DNA of 64,000 nucleotides from positions 694,392-758,391 of the forward strand of contig NZ_BSNS01000007.1 of NCBI RefSeq assembly GCF_030160115.1. Direction: 5' to 3'. The DNA comes from Devosia nitrariae. Its GTDB lineage: Bacteria > Pseudomonadota > Alphaproteobacteria > Rhizobiales > Devosiaceae. Positions 16,384 through 25,694 of this stretch are shown here, piece after piece. Position numbers and translations under genes: made by a program. Positions within the stretch are counted from its first letter, which is position 1. Each line of letters begins with the position of its first letter. A model generated the notes under the pieces. It saw only the letters and a list, made by a program, of their open reading frames with translations. It was not told the origin of the DNA and made no database searches.

Positions 16384-17257
16384 CGTCCAGACCCTGACGG
16401 TCGTTGGCACCGAGACGTCCCGCACCCGCCGGCACATCATTTCCGTCGTCTCGCACGTGCTGCTGGTTGGAGCATCGATCCTGATGCTCTACCCCCTGCT
16501 GTGGATGCTGGCCTCGACCTTCCGGCCCGAGAACGAGATCTTCTCCTCCTCGAGCCTCTGGCCATCCTCGTTCAGCATCGACTCCTATATCCGTGGCTGG
16601 AACGGTCTGCGCGTCTCCTTCGGTACCTTCTTCCTCAATTCCTTCGTCATTGCCATCCTTTGCGTTGCCGGCAACGTCCTTGCCTGCTCGATGACCGCCT
16701 TCGCCTTCGCACGACTCAAGTTCCGCGGCCGCAATTTCTGGTTCGCGCTGATGCTGATGACGCTGATGCTGCCCTATCACGTCACCCTCATCCCCCAATA
16801 CGTGCTGTTCCTCAACCTTGGATGGGTCAACACCTTCCTGCCGCTGATCGTGCCGAAGTTCCTGGCCTCCGACGCCTTCTTCATCTTCCTGATGGTGCAA
16901 TTCTTCCGCGGCATCCCGCGCGAGCTCGACGAGGCGGCCATGATGGACGGCTGCTCAGCCTGGCGCATCTACTGGAAGGTGATGATGCCGCTGTCCCTGC
17001 CGGTGCTGGCGACGGCGGCGATCTTCACCTTCATCTGGACTTGGGACGATTTTCTCGGACCCCTCATCTACCTCAATGAAATGCGTCAATATACCGTGCA
17101 GCTGGGACTGCGCACGTTCGTCGATTCGACCGGCGAATCCGACTTCGGCGGCATGCTGGCCATGTCGGTGTTGACCATCGTCCCGGTCTTCCTCTTCTTC
17201 CTCTTCTTCCAGCGATTGCTGATCGAAGGCATCGCAACCACGGGTATGAAACGCTGA
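16373..17257 (+). CDS. carbohydrate ABC transporter permease (MalG/UgpE type)
   Basis: 294 residues, six helices. The N-terminal LYPLLWMLASTFRP pattern and the EAA loop ELDEAAMMDGCSAWRIYWKVMMP near residue 190 identify the MalG-type partner permease. Start ATG 16373 lies inside the end of the preceding permease gene, showing tight coupling. Followed after 1 bp by a dehydrogenase gene. Confidence 0.92.
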   Translation: MTTDVQTLTVVGTETSRTRRHIISVVSHVLLVGASILMLYPLLWMLASTFRPENEIFSSSSLWPSSFSIDSYIRGWNGLRVSFGTFFLNSFVIAILCVAGNVLACSMTAFAFARLKFRGRNFWFALMLMTLMLPYHVTLIPQYVLFLNLGWVNTFLPLIVPKFLASDAFFIFLMVQFFRGIPRELDEAAMMDGCSAWRIYWKVMMPLSLPVLATAAIFTFIWTWDDFLGPLIYLNEMRQYTVQLGLRTFVDSTGESDFGGMLAMSVLTIVPVFLFFLFFQRLLIEGIATTGMKR

Positions 17258-17258
17258 T

Positions 17259-18278
17259 ATGTCCGACTTGAAATTCGCCGCCATCGGCATCAACCACAGC
17301 CATATCTATGGGCAGGTGGAGTGCCTGAAGCGCGCGGGGGCAGATTTTGTAGCCTTCTTCGCGCCTGAGGACGACCTGGCCAGCGCTTTCTCGGCCAAAT
17401 TCCCCGAAGCGCGGCGCGTCGCCGATCGGCGCGAGATCCTCGAGGACGAGTCCATCGCCATCGTCGCCACTGCTGCCATCCCCGGCGATCGCGCCGAAAT
17501 TTCGGTGGCCGCCATGCGCCACGGCAAGGACGTGCTTTCCGACAAGCCCGGCATGGTGAACCTTGCCGAGCTCGCAGAAATCAAGCGCGTACAGGCCGAG
17601 ACGAGCCGCATCTATTCTGTGCTTTATTCCGAGCACTTCGAAGTGCCCGCGACCGTCGAGGCCGGCAATCTCATCGCCCAGGGTGCCATCGGCGAGGTGA
17701 TCCAGACCGTCGGCCTCGGCCCCCACGCCATCCGCAACAACCAGCGGCCGGACTGGTTCTTCGACCGCAACCGCTATGGCGGCATCCTCTGCGACATCGC
17801 CAGCCACCAGTTCGAGCAGTTCCTGTTCTTTTCCGACGCGCTCGATGGCGAGATCCTCTCGGCCAGCGTTGCCAATCGCGCCAATCCCGACCGGCCCGGC
17901 CTGCAGGATGTCGGCGATGTGCATCTGAAGACCGACAGGACGACCGGCTACATCCGTGTCGACTGGTTCACCCCCGAAGGACTGCCGACCTGGGGCGACG
18001 GCCGCCTCCTCATCCTCGGCACCGAGGGCTATATCGAATTGCGCAAATATATCGACATCGCCGGCCGGCCGGGCACCGACCATCTCTTCCTCGTCAACAA
18101 GGACGCGCCCCGCCATATCGATTGCTCCGGCGTCGAGCTGCCCTTCGGCCGGCAGTTCCTGGCCGACGTGCGCGACCGCACGCAGACGGCAATGCCGCAG
18201 GCGCGCTGCTACAAGGCAATGGAGCTGGCGCTGACCGCCCAGCAGATGGCCGAGACCGGCACGGAGTGGCAGCAATGA
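17259..18278 (+). CDS. Gfo/Idh/MocA family oxidoreductase
   Basis: 339 residues. N-terminal Rossmann domain KFAAIGINHSHIYGQ, then the cofactor-loop motif as SDKPGMVN in place of the classic EKP. GGILCDIASHQFEQFLFF holds the conserved Asp and His of the active site. The changed EKP motif (S-D-K-P) is common in the subset that acts on sugar derivatives in ABC operons. It lies directly behind the permease genes and its stop overlaps the next dehydrogenase (ATGA). Confidence 0.85.
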   Translation: MSDLKFAAIGINHSHIYGQVECLKRAGADFVAFFAPEDDLASAFSAKFPEARRVADRREILEDESIAIVATAAIPGDRAEISVAAMRHGKDVLSDKPGMVNLAELAEIKRVQAETSRIYSVLYSEHFEVPATVEAGNLIAQGAIGEVIQTVGLGPHAIRNNQRPDWFFDRNRYGGILCDIASHQFEQFLFFSDALDGEILSASVANRANPDRPGLQDVGDVHLKTDRTTGYIRVDWFTPEGLPTWGDGRLLILGTEGYIELRKYIDIAGRPGTDHLFLVNKDAPRHIDCSGVELPFGRQFLADVRDRTQTAMPQARCYKAMELALTAQQMAETGTEWQQ

Positions 18279-19375
18279 ACGCGGTATCCTCCAGCCGGCG
18301 CTTTGCCGTCGCCATCGTCGGCTGCGGCATCGGGCGCAGCCACATCGTCGAGGGCTACCAGCCCAACGCCGACAAGTTCGAGGTCAAGGCCCTCTGCGAT
18401 CTCAATGTCGAGCGCATGACCGCCGTTGCCGACGAGTTCGGCGTCGAGCGGCGGATAACCAATTTCGACGACCTTTTGACGATGGACGACATCGACATCA
18501 TCGACATCTGCACCCCGCCGGGCCTGCACTACGCGATGGTGATGGCAGCTCTCAAGGCCGGCAAGCACGTCGTCTGCGAGAAACCACTTGTGGGCTCGCT
18601 GGCCGAGGTTGATGCCGTCAGGCAAGAGGAGAAGGTCTCCAGGGGCATGCTGATGCCCGTCTTCCAGTACCGCTTCGGCGACGGTGTTGAGCAGGCCAAG
18701 GCGATCATTGACGCCGGAATTGCCGGCAAGCCCTATGTCGGCACGGTCGAGACGCTGTGGACGCGCGGGCCGGACTACTACGCCGTGCCTTGGCGTGGCA
18801 AATGGAAGACCGAACTCGGCGGCGTGCTGATGACGCATGCCATCCACCAGCACGACCTCTTCACCTACCTCATGGGGGACATCAAACGCCTCTTCGGGCG
18901 CGTGGCGACCCGCGTCAACGCCATCGAGGTCGAGGACTGCGTGACCGCGAGCCTTGAGCTCGAGAACGGCGCACTCGGCAGCTTCACGGCAACGCTGGGC
19001 TCGGCCGACGAGATCACCCGCATCCGCCTTGCCTTCGAGAACGTCTCGTTCGAAAGCGACCACGCCCCCTACAATCCCGGCGCCAAGCCGTGGAAGATCC
19101 TGCCGCGCTCGCCCGAGACGGCCGAGAAGATCGCCGCGCTCCTCGAGAACTGGCAGCACGTGCCGTCACGCTTCACCACCCAGATGGCCCGGTTCCACAA
19201 TGCCCTGACCGGCAGGGCGCCGCTGCCGGTCACCAGCGCCGATTCGCGCCGCGCCCTGGAGCTGGTGACCGCATTCTACCACTCCTCGGTGACCCATGAG
19301 GATGTGCAACTGCCGATCGGACCCGAGCATCCGCGCTACAGGAGCTGGGTGCCGGCCGAGTTCGCAGCGATTTAG
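18275..19375 (+). CDS. Gfo/Idh/MocA family oxidoreductase
   Basis: 366 residues. AVAIVGCGIGRSHIVEGY gives the nucleotide-binding site, VVCEKPLVGS the EKP motif near residue 108, and GGVLMTHAIHQHDLFTYLMG the active-site His segment. A second dehydrogenase fused translationally to the first suggests two successive redox steps or a hetero-pair, as seen in keto-sugar pathways. The TAG stop is also the start of a repeat. The ATPase gene follows after 165 bp of repeat DNA. Confidence 0.87.
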   Translation: MNAVSSSRRFAVAIVGCGIGRSHIVEGYQPNADKFEVKALCDLNVERMTAVADEFGVERRITNFDDLLTMDDIDIIDICTPPGLHYAMVMAALKAGKHVVCEKPLVGSLAEVDAVRQEEKVSRGMLMPVFQYRFGDGVEQAKAIIDAGIAGKPYVGTVETLWTRGPDYYAVPWRGKWKTELGGVLMTHAIHQHDLFTYLMGDIKRLFGRVATRVNAIEVEDCVTASLELENGALGSFTATLGSADEITRIRLAFENVSFESDHAPYNPGAKPWKILPRSPETAEKIAALLENWQHVPSRFTTQMARFHNALTGRAPLPVTSADSRRALELVTAFYHSSVTHEDVQLPIGPEHPRYRSWVPAEFAAI

Positions 19376-19500
19376 AGCGGGATGCGAAAAGTGGGAACCG
19401 GTTTTTCGCGAAGAGTCCCGCGACGGCAAAAGACGGAGCGCGCGATTTGCTGCAATCAAGTCGCTTCGCGCTCTGAACACGCAGTATAACGACAAGGACT
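19373..19500. repeat. stop-abutting palindromic repeat
   Basis: Begins with the dehydrogenase stop as TAG-AGCGGGATG and contains GCGAAAA-GTGGGAACCGGTTTTTCGC and CGCGCGATTTG-CTTCGCGCTC arms. It is related to the element near 22088 through the shared ACCGGTTTTTCGC stretch. Sits between the dehydrogenase and ATPase genes of one transport operon and could lower downstream transcript levels. Confidence 0.6.
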
Positions 19501-19540
19501 GGCGCCGCCGCGAGGACGGCGCCCTGAGGGAGAAGACCAT

Positions 19541-20620
19541 ATGGCCGCAAGCGTGGAACTGAGGAAGATCGTCAAGAGCTACGGCGATCTCGAGGTCGTC
19601 CACGGCGTCGATCTGACCATCGAGCCGGGCGAGTTCGTGGTGTTCGTCGGCCCCTCGGGCTGCGGAAAGTCGACGCTCCTGCGCATGATCGCCGGCCTCG
19701 AACCGATCACCGGCGGCGAGCTGCTGATCGAAGGCGAGCGTATAAATGAGGTGCCGGCGGCCAAACGCGGCATTGCCATGGTCTTCCAGTCATATGCGCT
19801 CTATCCGCACATGAGCGTCTACCAGAACCTCGCTTTCGGGCTCGAGACCGCCAAGATGCCCAAGCCCGAAATCCGGGCCAAGGTGCAGAAGGCCGCTCAG
19901 ATCCTGAGGATCGAGCCGCTGCTCGACCGCAAGCCCAAGCAACTCTCGGGTGGCCAGCGCCAGCGCGTCGCCATCGGGCGCGCCATCACCCGCGAGCCGC
20001 GCATCTTCCTCTTCGACGAGCCTTTGTCCAACCTCGATGCGGAACTGCGCGTGCAGATGCGCGTCGAGATCGCCAAGCTCCACAACGACCTCGGCAACAC
20101 CATGATCTACGTCACCCACGACCAGGTGGAGGCCATGACCATGGCCGACAAGATCGTCGTGCTCTCGGCCGGCAACATCGAGCAGGCCGGCGCACCGCTC
20201 GACCTCTACAACAAGCCGGCCAACCTCTTCGTTGCCGGCTTCATCGGCAGCCCAAAGATGAATTTCTTCGACGCATCCGTCGACGCTGTCGATCCGGCCG
20301 GGGCAAAGCTCGGCATCGCCGGCGGTACTCTGGCGTTCAACCGGTCCGTTTCCGCCGGCAAGGGCGACAAGCTGACCTTTGGCGTCCGCCCCGAACACAT
20401 CGGCATCACCGAGGGTTCGGGCGTACCCATGGCAAATGTCAAGGTCGACCTCGTCGAGAACCTCGGTGGCCAGACCCTGCTCTATACCACCGCCCCCGAC
20501 GGCTCGGGCCTCACCATCGTTCTCGAAGGCCAGCGCGACATCGCGCTCGGCTCCACGGTCACCGCCCACATCGATCCGGCCAAGTGCCACGTGTTCGGCG
20601 CCGACGGGAACGTCGCATAG
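19541..20620 (+). CDS. sugar ABC transporter ATP-binding protein (MalK/UgpC type)
   Basis: 359 residues. Walker [10 protein letters not shown] near residues 37-45, signature LSGGQRQR near 134, Walker [13 protein letters not shown] and H-loop THDQ are all present. The C-terminal 120 residues form the OB-type TOBE regulatory domain ([10 protein letters not shown]). It energises the permease pair encoded upstream. Start ATG 19541 follows GAGGGAGAAGACCAT. Ends at a TAG that opens another repeat. Confidence 0.93.
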   Translation: MAASVELRKIVKSYGDLEVVHGVDLTIEPGEFVVFVGPSGCGKSTLLRMIAGLEPITGGELLIEGERINEVPAAKRGIAMVFQSYALYPHMSVYQNLAFGLETAKMPKPEIRAKVQKAAQILRIEPLLDRKPKQLSGGQRQRVAIGRAITREPRIFLFDEPLSNLDAELRVQMRVEIAKLHNDLGNTMIYVTHDQVEAMTMADKIVVLSAGNIEQAGAPLDLYNKPANLFVAGFIGSPKMNFFDASVDAVDPAGAKLGIAGGTLAFNRSVSAGKGDKLTFGVRPEHIGITEGSGVPMANVKVDLVENLGGQTLLYTTAPDGSGLTIVLEGQRDIALGSTVTAHIDPAKCHVFGADGNVA

Positions 20621-20690
20621 AGAGCGCTTTCAGCGAAAGCCTGTCCCCGACCTGATCCGGGATGGGCACCGCTTTTGCGATTCGTGCTGA
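20618..20690. repeat. stop-abutting repeat, GGACTTGATCC family
   Basis: Starts at the ATPase stop codon (TAG-AGAGCGC), has GCGCTTTCAGCGAAAGC as a small hairpin and then the core CCTGTCC...CCTGATCCGGGATGG (20640-20665), followed by CACCGCTTTTGCGATTCG, as in the copy at 12641. Probably also a terminator for the ABC operon. Confidence 0.6.
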
Positions 20691-20783
20691 GCCTGCCCTA
20701 TGTCAACCGGTTCGCCTGGTACGCGCTGATTGCCCTCACCAAGCAGACGCACTGAGAAGAAAGGGAAGCCTGCGCAACACCGT

Positions 20784-21932
20784 CTAACGCCAGGTAAAGA
20801 CCCTCGTCACTGCGTAGTTGAACACCGAGCTCATTACAGCGCCGGCAAGCCCGCTGACGAACGTCTGGTGTCGCAGGTCGTAGACCATGCTCGCCACCGA
20901 AATATTGGCGATGCCGCCAAGCGAGCAGATGACGTAAAAGCCCATGAGCCCGAGCCAGAACTTCGCGCCGTGCAGGCGCCGGTCGGCATAGGTCAGGACG
21001 TTGTTGAGGAAGAAGTTGGACGTCATGGCGACAAGCGTCGCGATGACCTGGGCTGGCACGAACGGCAGGCCGAGCGGGCCCGTCGCCAACCCCAGCATCG
21101 CCATGTGGACGAAAATGCCGGTTGCCCCGACCATGGCGAACAGCAGGAAGGTCGTTGGCAGCACCCCGCCCGTCATCTGTGAGAGCCACAACCCCAGATA
21201 CTGCACGACGATCAGCGGGCTCATCTTGCTCTCGCCGGCATGACGCGGGCGGAAGGTATACGGCACCTCGGCGATCGAGAGCTTGCGGCCCTGCCGGCGC
21301 GAGGTGGCGACGAGGTCGAGCAGGATCTTGAAGCCGTCCTTGTTGAGCTGACTGGCCACAGCATCGAATGTGCGGCGCGGCATCAGGAAGAAGCCGCTCA
21401 TGGGGTCGCAGACCGATTGGCCGACGACAAGGCCGGCAAGGCGCGTCGCCAGTTCACTGCCGCGCTGGCGCGTGCGTGAAAGGCCTCCCGCCGCCGAGCC
21501 CTTGCCGGCAAAGCGCGAGCCGACGACGAGATCCGCCCCGTCTTTAGCTTGCTCGAGCATCTGCGGTAAGATCCGCTCGTCGTGCTGCAGGTCCGCGTCG
21601 ATCACCGCAAGGAAGGGTGCCGCTGTTGCGGCCATCCCCTCGACGCAGGCCGAGGCAAGCCCTCGCCTGCCATAGCGTCGGATGCAGCGGATGTTGGGAT
21701 AGACCTGCGCCAGCTCGCGCGTCAGTGCAGCGGTGCCGTCGGGGCTGTCGTCGTCGACGACGATCATCTCAAAAGGGATGTCCTTGAGTGCCACCGCCAG
21801 CTTTTCATAAAGCAACTCGATATTGCCGCGCTCATTGAAGCTCGGCACGATCACCGCCAGATCCGGTACGGCCGTGCCGCTCCCCTCGATCGCGGCCGCA
21901 GTTTTCTGGTGGCGTCCCACAATGTCCGACAT
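20784..21932 (-). CDS. glycosyltransferase family 2 fused to a GtrA-like membrane domain
   Basis: 382 residues. The N-terminal 240 residues form a DPM1-like GT2 domain: VIVPSFNERGNIE, VVDDDSPDGT and the metal motif DADLQHDE. The C-terminal 120 residues have four membrane helices of the GtrA/DPMS type. The arrangement matches polyprenyl-phosphate mannosyl or glucosyl transferases, which load a sugar on an undecaprenyl carrier in the inner membrane. ATG 21932 is preferred (GAGGTGCGG before it); a GTG at 21971 is also possible. It is divergent from a membrane mannosyltransferase that could use its product. Confidence 0.85.
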   Translation of the reverse strand: MSDIVGRHQKTAAAIEGSGTAVPDLAVIVPSFNERGNIELLYEKLAVALKDIPFEMIVVDDDSPDGTAALTRELAQVYPNIRCIRRYGRRGLASACVEGMAATAAPFLAVIDADLQHDERILPQMLEQAKDGADLVVGSRFAGKGSAAGGLSRTRQRGSELATRLAGLVVGQSVCDPMSGFFLMPRRTFDAVASQLNKDGFKILLDLVATSRRQGRKLSIAEVPYTFRPRHAGESKMSPLIVVQYLGLWLSQMTGGVLPTTFLLFAMVGATGIFVHMAMLGLATGPLGLPFVPAQVIATLVAMTSNFFLNNVLTYADRRLHGAKFWLGLMGFYVICSLGGIANISVASMVYDLRHQTFVSGLAGAVMSSVFNYAVTRVFTWR

Positions 21933-22087
21933 CCGCACCTCGGTGGTCTGGGGCCAGCGGAGTGCCGGCACGGTGATGAGCCCCAGCCCCTAACGCCAAG
22001 TGCGTGCATTGGTTGCACACCAGAAATGAGACAATGGAATGACGTCCGCACCGTTTGCCCGCCGGGCCACCGGCAAGGCATGCTGGA

Positions 22088-22200
22088 GGGGAATGCGAAA
22101 AAGAGCCTGTCCGGACTTGATCCAGATGGGGAACCGGTTTTTCGCCAAAATCGTGCGACTATAGAATATAGAGCGCGATTTCGCGCCCGTCCGGCGGAGT
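22088..22200. repeat. dispersed repeat, GGACTTGATCC family, in the divergent gap
   Basis: GGGAATGCGAAAA precedes CCTGTCCGGACTTGATCCAGATGG (core 22106-22129), then ACCGGTTTTTCGC and ATAGAATATAGAGCGCGATTTCGCG. It joins parts found separately at 12641 and 19373, so those are probably fragments of one composite family. Confidence 0.6.
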
Positions 22201-22205
22201 TTGCC

Positions 22206-23378
22206 GTGGCCGTGCCGACCGACGAGATTGTGCAGGACCGCGCTGTTGTCGCGCCGTTGAGCTGGGCCTTCGTTGCGTTGGTGCCCCTCACTTTTCTCCT
22301 CGTTGGCCTTGTTCTGCGCTTTCTTGCCTTTCGCGCCGCCCTGCCGGAGGCACCTGTTACCAATTTTGCCCAGGCGCTGTGCCGCTGGGACTGCCACTGG
22401 TATGTGCGCATCGCCGAGGAGGGCTACGATCCTTTCCCGGTACCCGGCCGGATCGTTGCAGGCAATTGGGCGTTCTTCCCGCTCTATCCCGGTCTCGTCG
22501 GGCTCGTTCGCCAGCTTCTGCCGTTTCCGACGATGGTCACGGCGACGCTGGTGTCGCTGGCCTGCGCCTATGCGGCAGCTGTGGCCGCCTGGCCGCTGCT
22601 CGCCGGCAATCGGCGCGCCTATGTGCTCTATGCCGCCTTTCTGCTCGCCGGCCCCTTCTCGGTCTATTTCACCACCTTCATGACCGAGGTGATGTTTACG
22701 CTGTTAACAATTGGCGTCTTCCTGGCACTGCGCCAGTCCAACCATCTCGTCGCGGGCGCCCTCGCGGCCCTGCTCTCGGCCACCCGCATCGTCGGTGTCT
22801 TCATCGTCTTCGCCATTGTGCTGGCGATGTTCCTCGACCACCGCCGGCAGGGCGGCACGCTCGCCGGCTTCGTGCCGGCGCTGTTGAGGCGTCCTGTCTG
22901 GCTGCTGGCCATCGTCATCTCGCCCCTCGGCGCCTTTGCCTATATCGCTTTTCTCGACGGGCTCGTCGGCGACGGGCTCGCCTTCCAGCACGTGCAGCGC
23001 GCCTGGGGCCGGGAGCTCGGCAATCCGCTCGGCTATCTCGCCCAGGCGCTGACGACCTCTGCCCGTTCCGGCTTCTTCCCCAGCATTGTCCAGCAGCAAG
23101 GCTTCGCCGCCCTTGCCGGGCTAGGCATGACCGGCGTCCTCGCCTGGCGCCGGCGCCTGCCCGAGGCGCTCTTCAGCCTCGTGTGCATCCTTGTCCCCTT
23201 GTCCGCCGGCATGGCGTCCATGCCCCGGTTCGTCGCAGGCCTCGCCCCCGTCTGCCTCATGGCCATGACGCTGCTTGCCGCCCGCTGGTGGCTCTTTGCC
23301 CTCGCCCTTCTGGTGCTGCTCGTCGGCGGCTATTTCGGCGCCTTCGGCTGGATAACTGAGTACGTTGCCCTTGTCTGA
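22206..23378 (+). CDS. PIG-V/Gpi18-like membrane mannosyltransferase
   Basis: 390 residues with about eight to ten membrane helices. CRWDCHWYVRIAEEGYDPFP near residue 60 is the W-D-x-x-W-Y loop of the PIG-V (COG5542) family, whose eukaryotic members add mannose from dolichol-phosphate mannose. In bacteria the family probably moves a sugar from a polyprenyl-phosphate donor to an envelope acceptor. GTG 22206 is chosen for the nearby GCGGAG. The opposing GT2-GtrA gene could make the donor, and a small membrane protein gene overlaps the 3' end. Confidence 0.8.
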   Translation: MAVPTDEIVQDRAVVAPLSWAFVALVPLTFLLVGLVLRFLAFRAALPEAPVTNFAQALCRWDCHWYVRIAEEGYDPFPVPGRIVAGNWAFFPLYPGLVGLVRQLLPFPTMVTATLVSLACAYAAAVAAWPLLAGNRRAYVLYAAFLLAGPFSVYFTTFMTEVMFTLLTIGVFLALRQSNHLVAGALAALLSATRIVGVFIVFAIVLAMFLDHRRQGGTLAGFVPALLRRPVWLLAIVISPLGAFAYIAFLDGLVGDGLAFQHVQRAWGRELGNPLGYLAQALTTSARSGFFPSIVQQQGFAALAGLGMTGVLAWRRRLPEALFSLVCILVPLSAGMASMPRFVAGLAPVCLMAMTLLAARWWLFALALLVLLVGGYFGAFGWITEYVALV

Positions 23379-23988
23379 GGCGCCGCGCCCATCGCCGGTG
23401 ACCCTGGCGGCCTACGGCGCCGTCGCCATCATCCTTGCCGTCGAACTCGTCGTCTTCTGGCGCGCCCTCAACCCGAGCGCTGAAGGCGACTATCGCGCCT
23501 ACTATATCGACAAAACAACCACCTGCCTGGCGCAGCCGATGACCGGAGCCTACGAGCTCGGCCGGCGGGTCTCGTTCCGTTCGGATGGCGCCGCGCTCAC
23601 CCGTGAGCTCAAGCCCTGCGGATGGGAAGGACCGGTCGGCGACGGCACGCATTCGGTCGGCGAAACCTCCCGGCTGCGCTTTGCCGTGGGGACGGCTGAC
23701 GCACCCCTCGAGCTCGCTCTGGAGATGGTGGCGGTCGACATGCCCGGACCGCCGCGCCAGCGCGTACGCGTCTCGGCCAATGGTATCTTCGTCGGAGAGG
23801 CCGGCCTGACACCTGGCGAACCCCGCCGCGCCACTTTCCCGATACCCGTTGAGGCGCTCGGAGGGACCGGCATCCTCGATATCGCTCTCGATTTTCCCGA
23901 GGCCATCTCGCCAGGTCCGGGCGTTTCCAATACCCGCAAGCGCGCCATCAAGCTGCTGTCGGCGCAGCTCTCTGCCGTCGACCCTTGA
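23365..23988 (+). CDS. single-pass membrane protein of unknown function
   Basis: 207 residues from a TTG (23365), or from a second TTG at 23371, overlapping the stop of the mannosyltransferase gene, so it is translationally coupled. One membrane helix near residues 13-32 is followed by about 170 exported residues that look like beta-rich sandwich (RLRFAVGTADAPLELALEMVAVD, RVRVSANG). I do not recognise the family. The segment resembles the non-catalytic sugar-binding folds found at the end of some membrane glycosyltransferases, so it may be their accessory. The start codon is uncertain. Confidence 0.65.
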   Translation: MPLSEAPRPSPVTLAAYGAVAIILAVELVVFWRALNPSAEGDYRAYYIDKTTTCLAQPMTGAYELGRRVSFRSDGAALTRELKPCGWEGPVGDGTHSVGETSRLRFAVGTADAPLELALEMVAVDMPGPPRQRVRVSANGIFVGEAGLTPGEPRRATFPIPVEALGGTGILDIALDFPEAISPGPGVSNTRKRAIKLLSAQLSAVDP

Positions 23989-24015
23989 CGCAGGTGCTAC
24001 TGAACGGAGCTATCA

Positions 24016-25596
24016 GTGCGTGACTTCCACTTGCCCGGACGATCCGTGGCCCTGGGGACGTGCGGCGCCGCCGCGACCTCGCATCAGCAAGCAACGCTGA
24101 CCGCTATCGAGGTCCTGCGCGATGGCGGCAATGCCGTCGACGCGGCCGTTGCAGCCTCGGCTTTGCTCGGCGTGATCGAACCGCACTGCACCGGCATCGG
24201 CGGCGACTGCTTCGCCCTCGTCTGGACCGCCAAAGACAAGCGTCTCCATGGAGTCAATGGTTCGGGCCATGCGCCGGCCGGCCTTTCACCCGCCTGGCTC
24301 AAGGCCCAGGGGTTCAGCAAGGTTCCCGGCGACAGAGTTCACTCGGTGACGGTACCGGGCGCGGTGCGCGCCTGGGATATGCTCCTCGAACGCTTCGGCA
24401 CGCGCACACTGGCGAAAGTGCTGGAGCCGGCCATCGAAGCGGCCGAGCACGGCTTTCCGGTCGCCGAACGCATCGCCTGGGATTGGCACAGGTTCACCGA
24501 CAAGCTCAGCACACATCCGGCGACGCGCGAGCAGTATCTGGTCGAGGGAAAAGCGCCGGGCACCGGCATGGTTCTGCGCTCCCCCCTTTTGGCCCGTACG
24601 CTGCAAACCATCGCTGCCGACGGCGCTGGCGCTTTCTACGGCGGTGCGCTTGCCACTGACATGGTCGCCTCGCTCAACGAGCTCGGGGGCCGCCATGAGC
24701 TCGCCGATTTCGCCGACTGGCAGCCGGCCCTGGTCGAGCCCATCAAAGTCGACTACCGAGGTATTGACGTCCACCAGATCCCGCCCAACGGGCAGGGCGT
24801 CACCGCCGCCATGATGCTCAATATCCTCAAGGGGTTCGAGCACTCCTCGCTCGATCCGGTCGGGACCGAGCGCTTCCACCTGCAGATCGAAGCCTACCGG
24901 CTCGCGGCCGCCGCCCGCGACGCCTATGTCGCCGATCCCGATTTCGCCAGCGTGCCGACGGCTGAGCTGCTCTCCGACGTCTATGCCGATGCCATGCGCG
25001 CCCGCATCGACCGCAACCGCGCCATGAGCGACCCCGTCCCTGAGCCGATCGGCCCGACCGATACAATCTATCTGACCACCGCGGATAGCGAGGGCAATTT
25101 CTGCTCCTTCATCAACTCCATTGCAGGCGCCTTCGGCGCCTTTATCGCCTGCCCGCGCACCGGCGTGCTGTTCCAGAATCGCGGTGGCAACTTCACCCTC
25201 GCCGACGGGCATCCCAACCAGCTCGCGCCGCGCAAGCGCTCGCTGCACACCATCATCCCGGGCTTTGCCAGCAAAGACGGCGCGCCGTTCCTGAGCTTTG
25301 GCGTCATGCACGGCTTCTACCAGCCCGTCGGCCAGGTGCAGGTGCTGCAGAACATTGTTGATTTCGGCATGAACGTGCAGGAAGCCCTCGACATGGGACG
25401 CGGCTTGCGCACGTCCGTCGGCTTCGAAGCCGAGCGCTCCCTGCCCAACGCCACCCTCGCCGGCCTTCTCGAACGCGGGCATCCCGTGCGCATGGCCGAC
25501 ATGGCCTGGGGCGGCGGACAGGCGATCATGCCCATGGGCGGCGTGCTGTACGCCGGCTCGGACCCGCGCAAGGACGGCGTTGCGCTGGCCTTTTAG
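24016..25596 (+). CDS. gamma-glutamyltransferase family protein (Ntn hydrolase), cytoplasmic form
   Basis: 526 residues. RDGGNAVDAAVAASALLGVIEPHCTGIGGDCF is the classical GGT large-subunit start, and PLSF-like and GG segments follow. The autocleavage site aligns at DTIYLTTADSEGN, making Thr350 the predicted nucleophile; the next residue is Ile, while typical enzymes have Thr-Thr. No signal peptide is seen, unlike periplasmic GGT, so this is probably an intracellular amidase or acylase variant. GTG 24016 follows ACGGAGCTATCA. It stands alone between the glycosyltransferase genes and a tRNA. Confidence 0.82.
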   Translation: MRDFHLPGRSVALGTCGAAATSHQQATLTAIEVLRDGGNAVDAAVAASALLGVIEPHCTGIGGDCFALVWTAKDKRLHGVNGSGHAPAGLSPAWLKAQGFSKVPGDRVHSVTVPGAVRAWDMLLERFGTRTLAKVLEPAIEAAEHGFPVAERIAWDWHRFTDKLSTHPATREQYLVEGKAPGTGMVLRSPLLARTLQTIAADGAGAFYGGALATDMVASLNELGGRHELADFADWQPALVEPIKVDYRGIDVHQIPPNGQGVTAAMMLNILKGFEHSSLDPVGTERFHLQIEAYRLAAAARDAYVADPDFASVPTAELLSDVYADAMRARIDRNRAMSDPVPEPIGPTDTIYLTTADSEGNFCSFINSIAGAFGAFIACPRTGVLFQNRGGNFTLADGHPNQLAPRKRSLHTIIPGFASKDGAPFLSFGVMHGFYQPVGQVQVLQNIVDFGMNVQEALDMGRGLRTSVGFEAERSLPNATLAGLLERGHPVRMADMAWGGGQAIMPMGGVLYAGSDPRKDGVALAF

Positions 25597-25641
25597 GGCT
25601 TCCAGCAGAAGTGGGAAAGCACCTGCGATGTCGCGGACAAC

Positions 25642-25663
25642 AAAAAAGGACCTTGCGGTCCCT
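25642..25663 (-). terminator. rho-independent terminator after tRNA-Gly
   Basis: On the minus strand GGGACC-GCAA-GGTCC is followed by TTTTTTG: a short GC stem, GCAA tetraloop and six T. It lies 32 bp behind the tRNA 3' end. Confidence 0.85.
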
Positions 25664-25694
25664 TTGTCTCAAGGCTCTGCCAAGCCTTGATATT

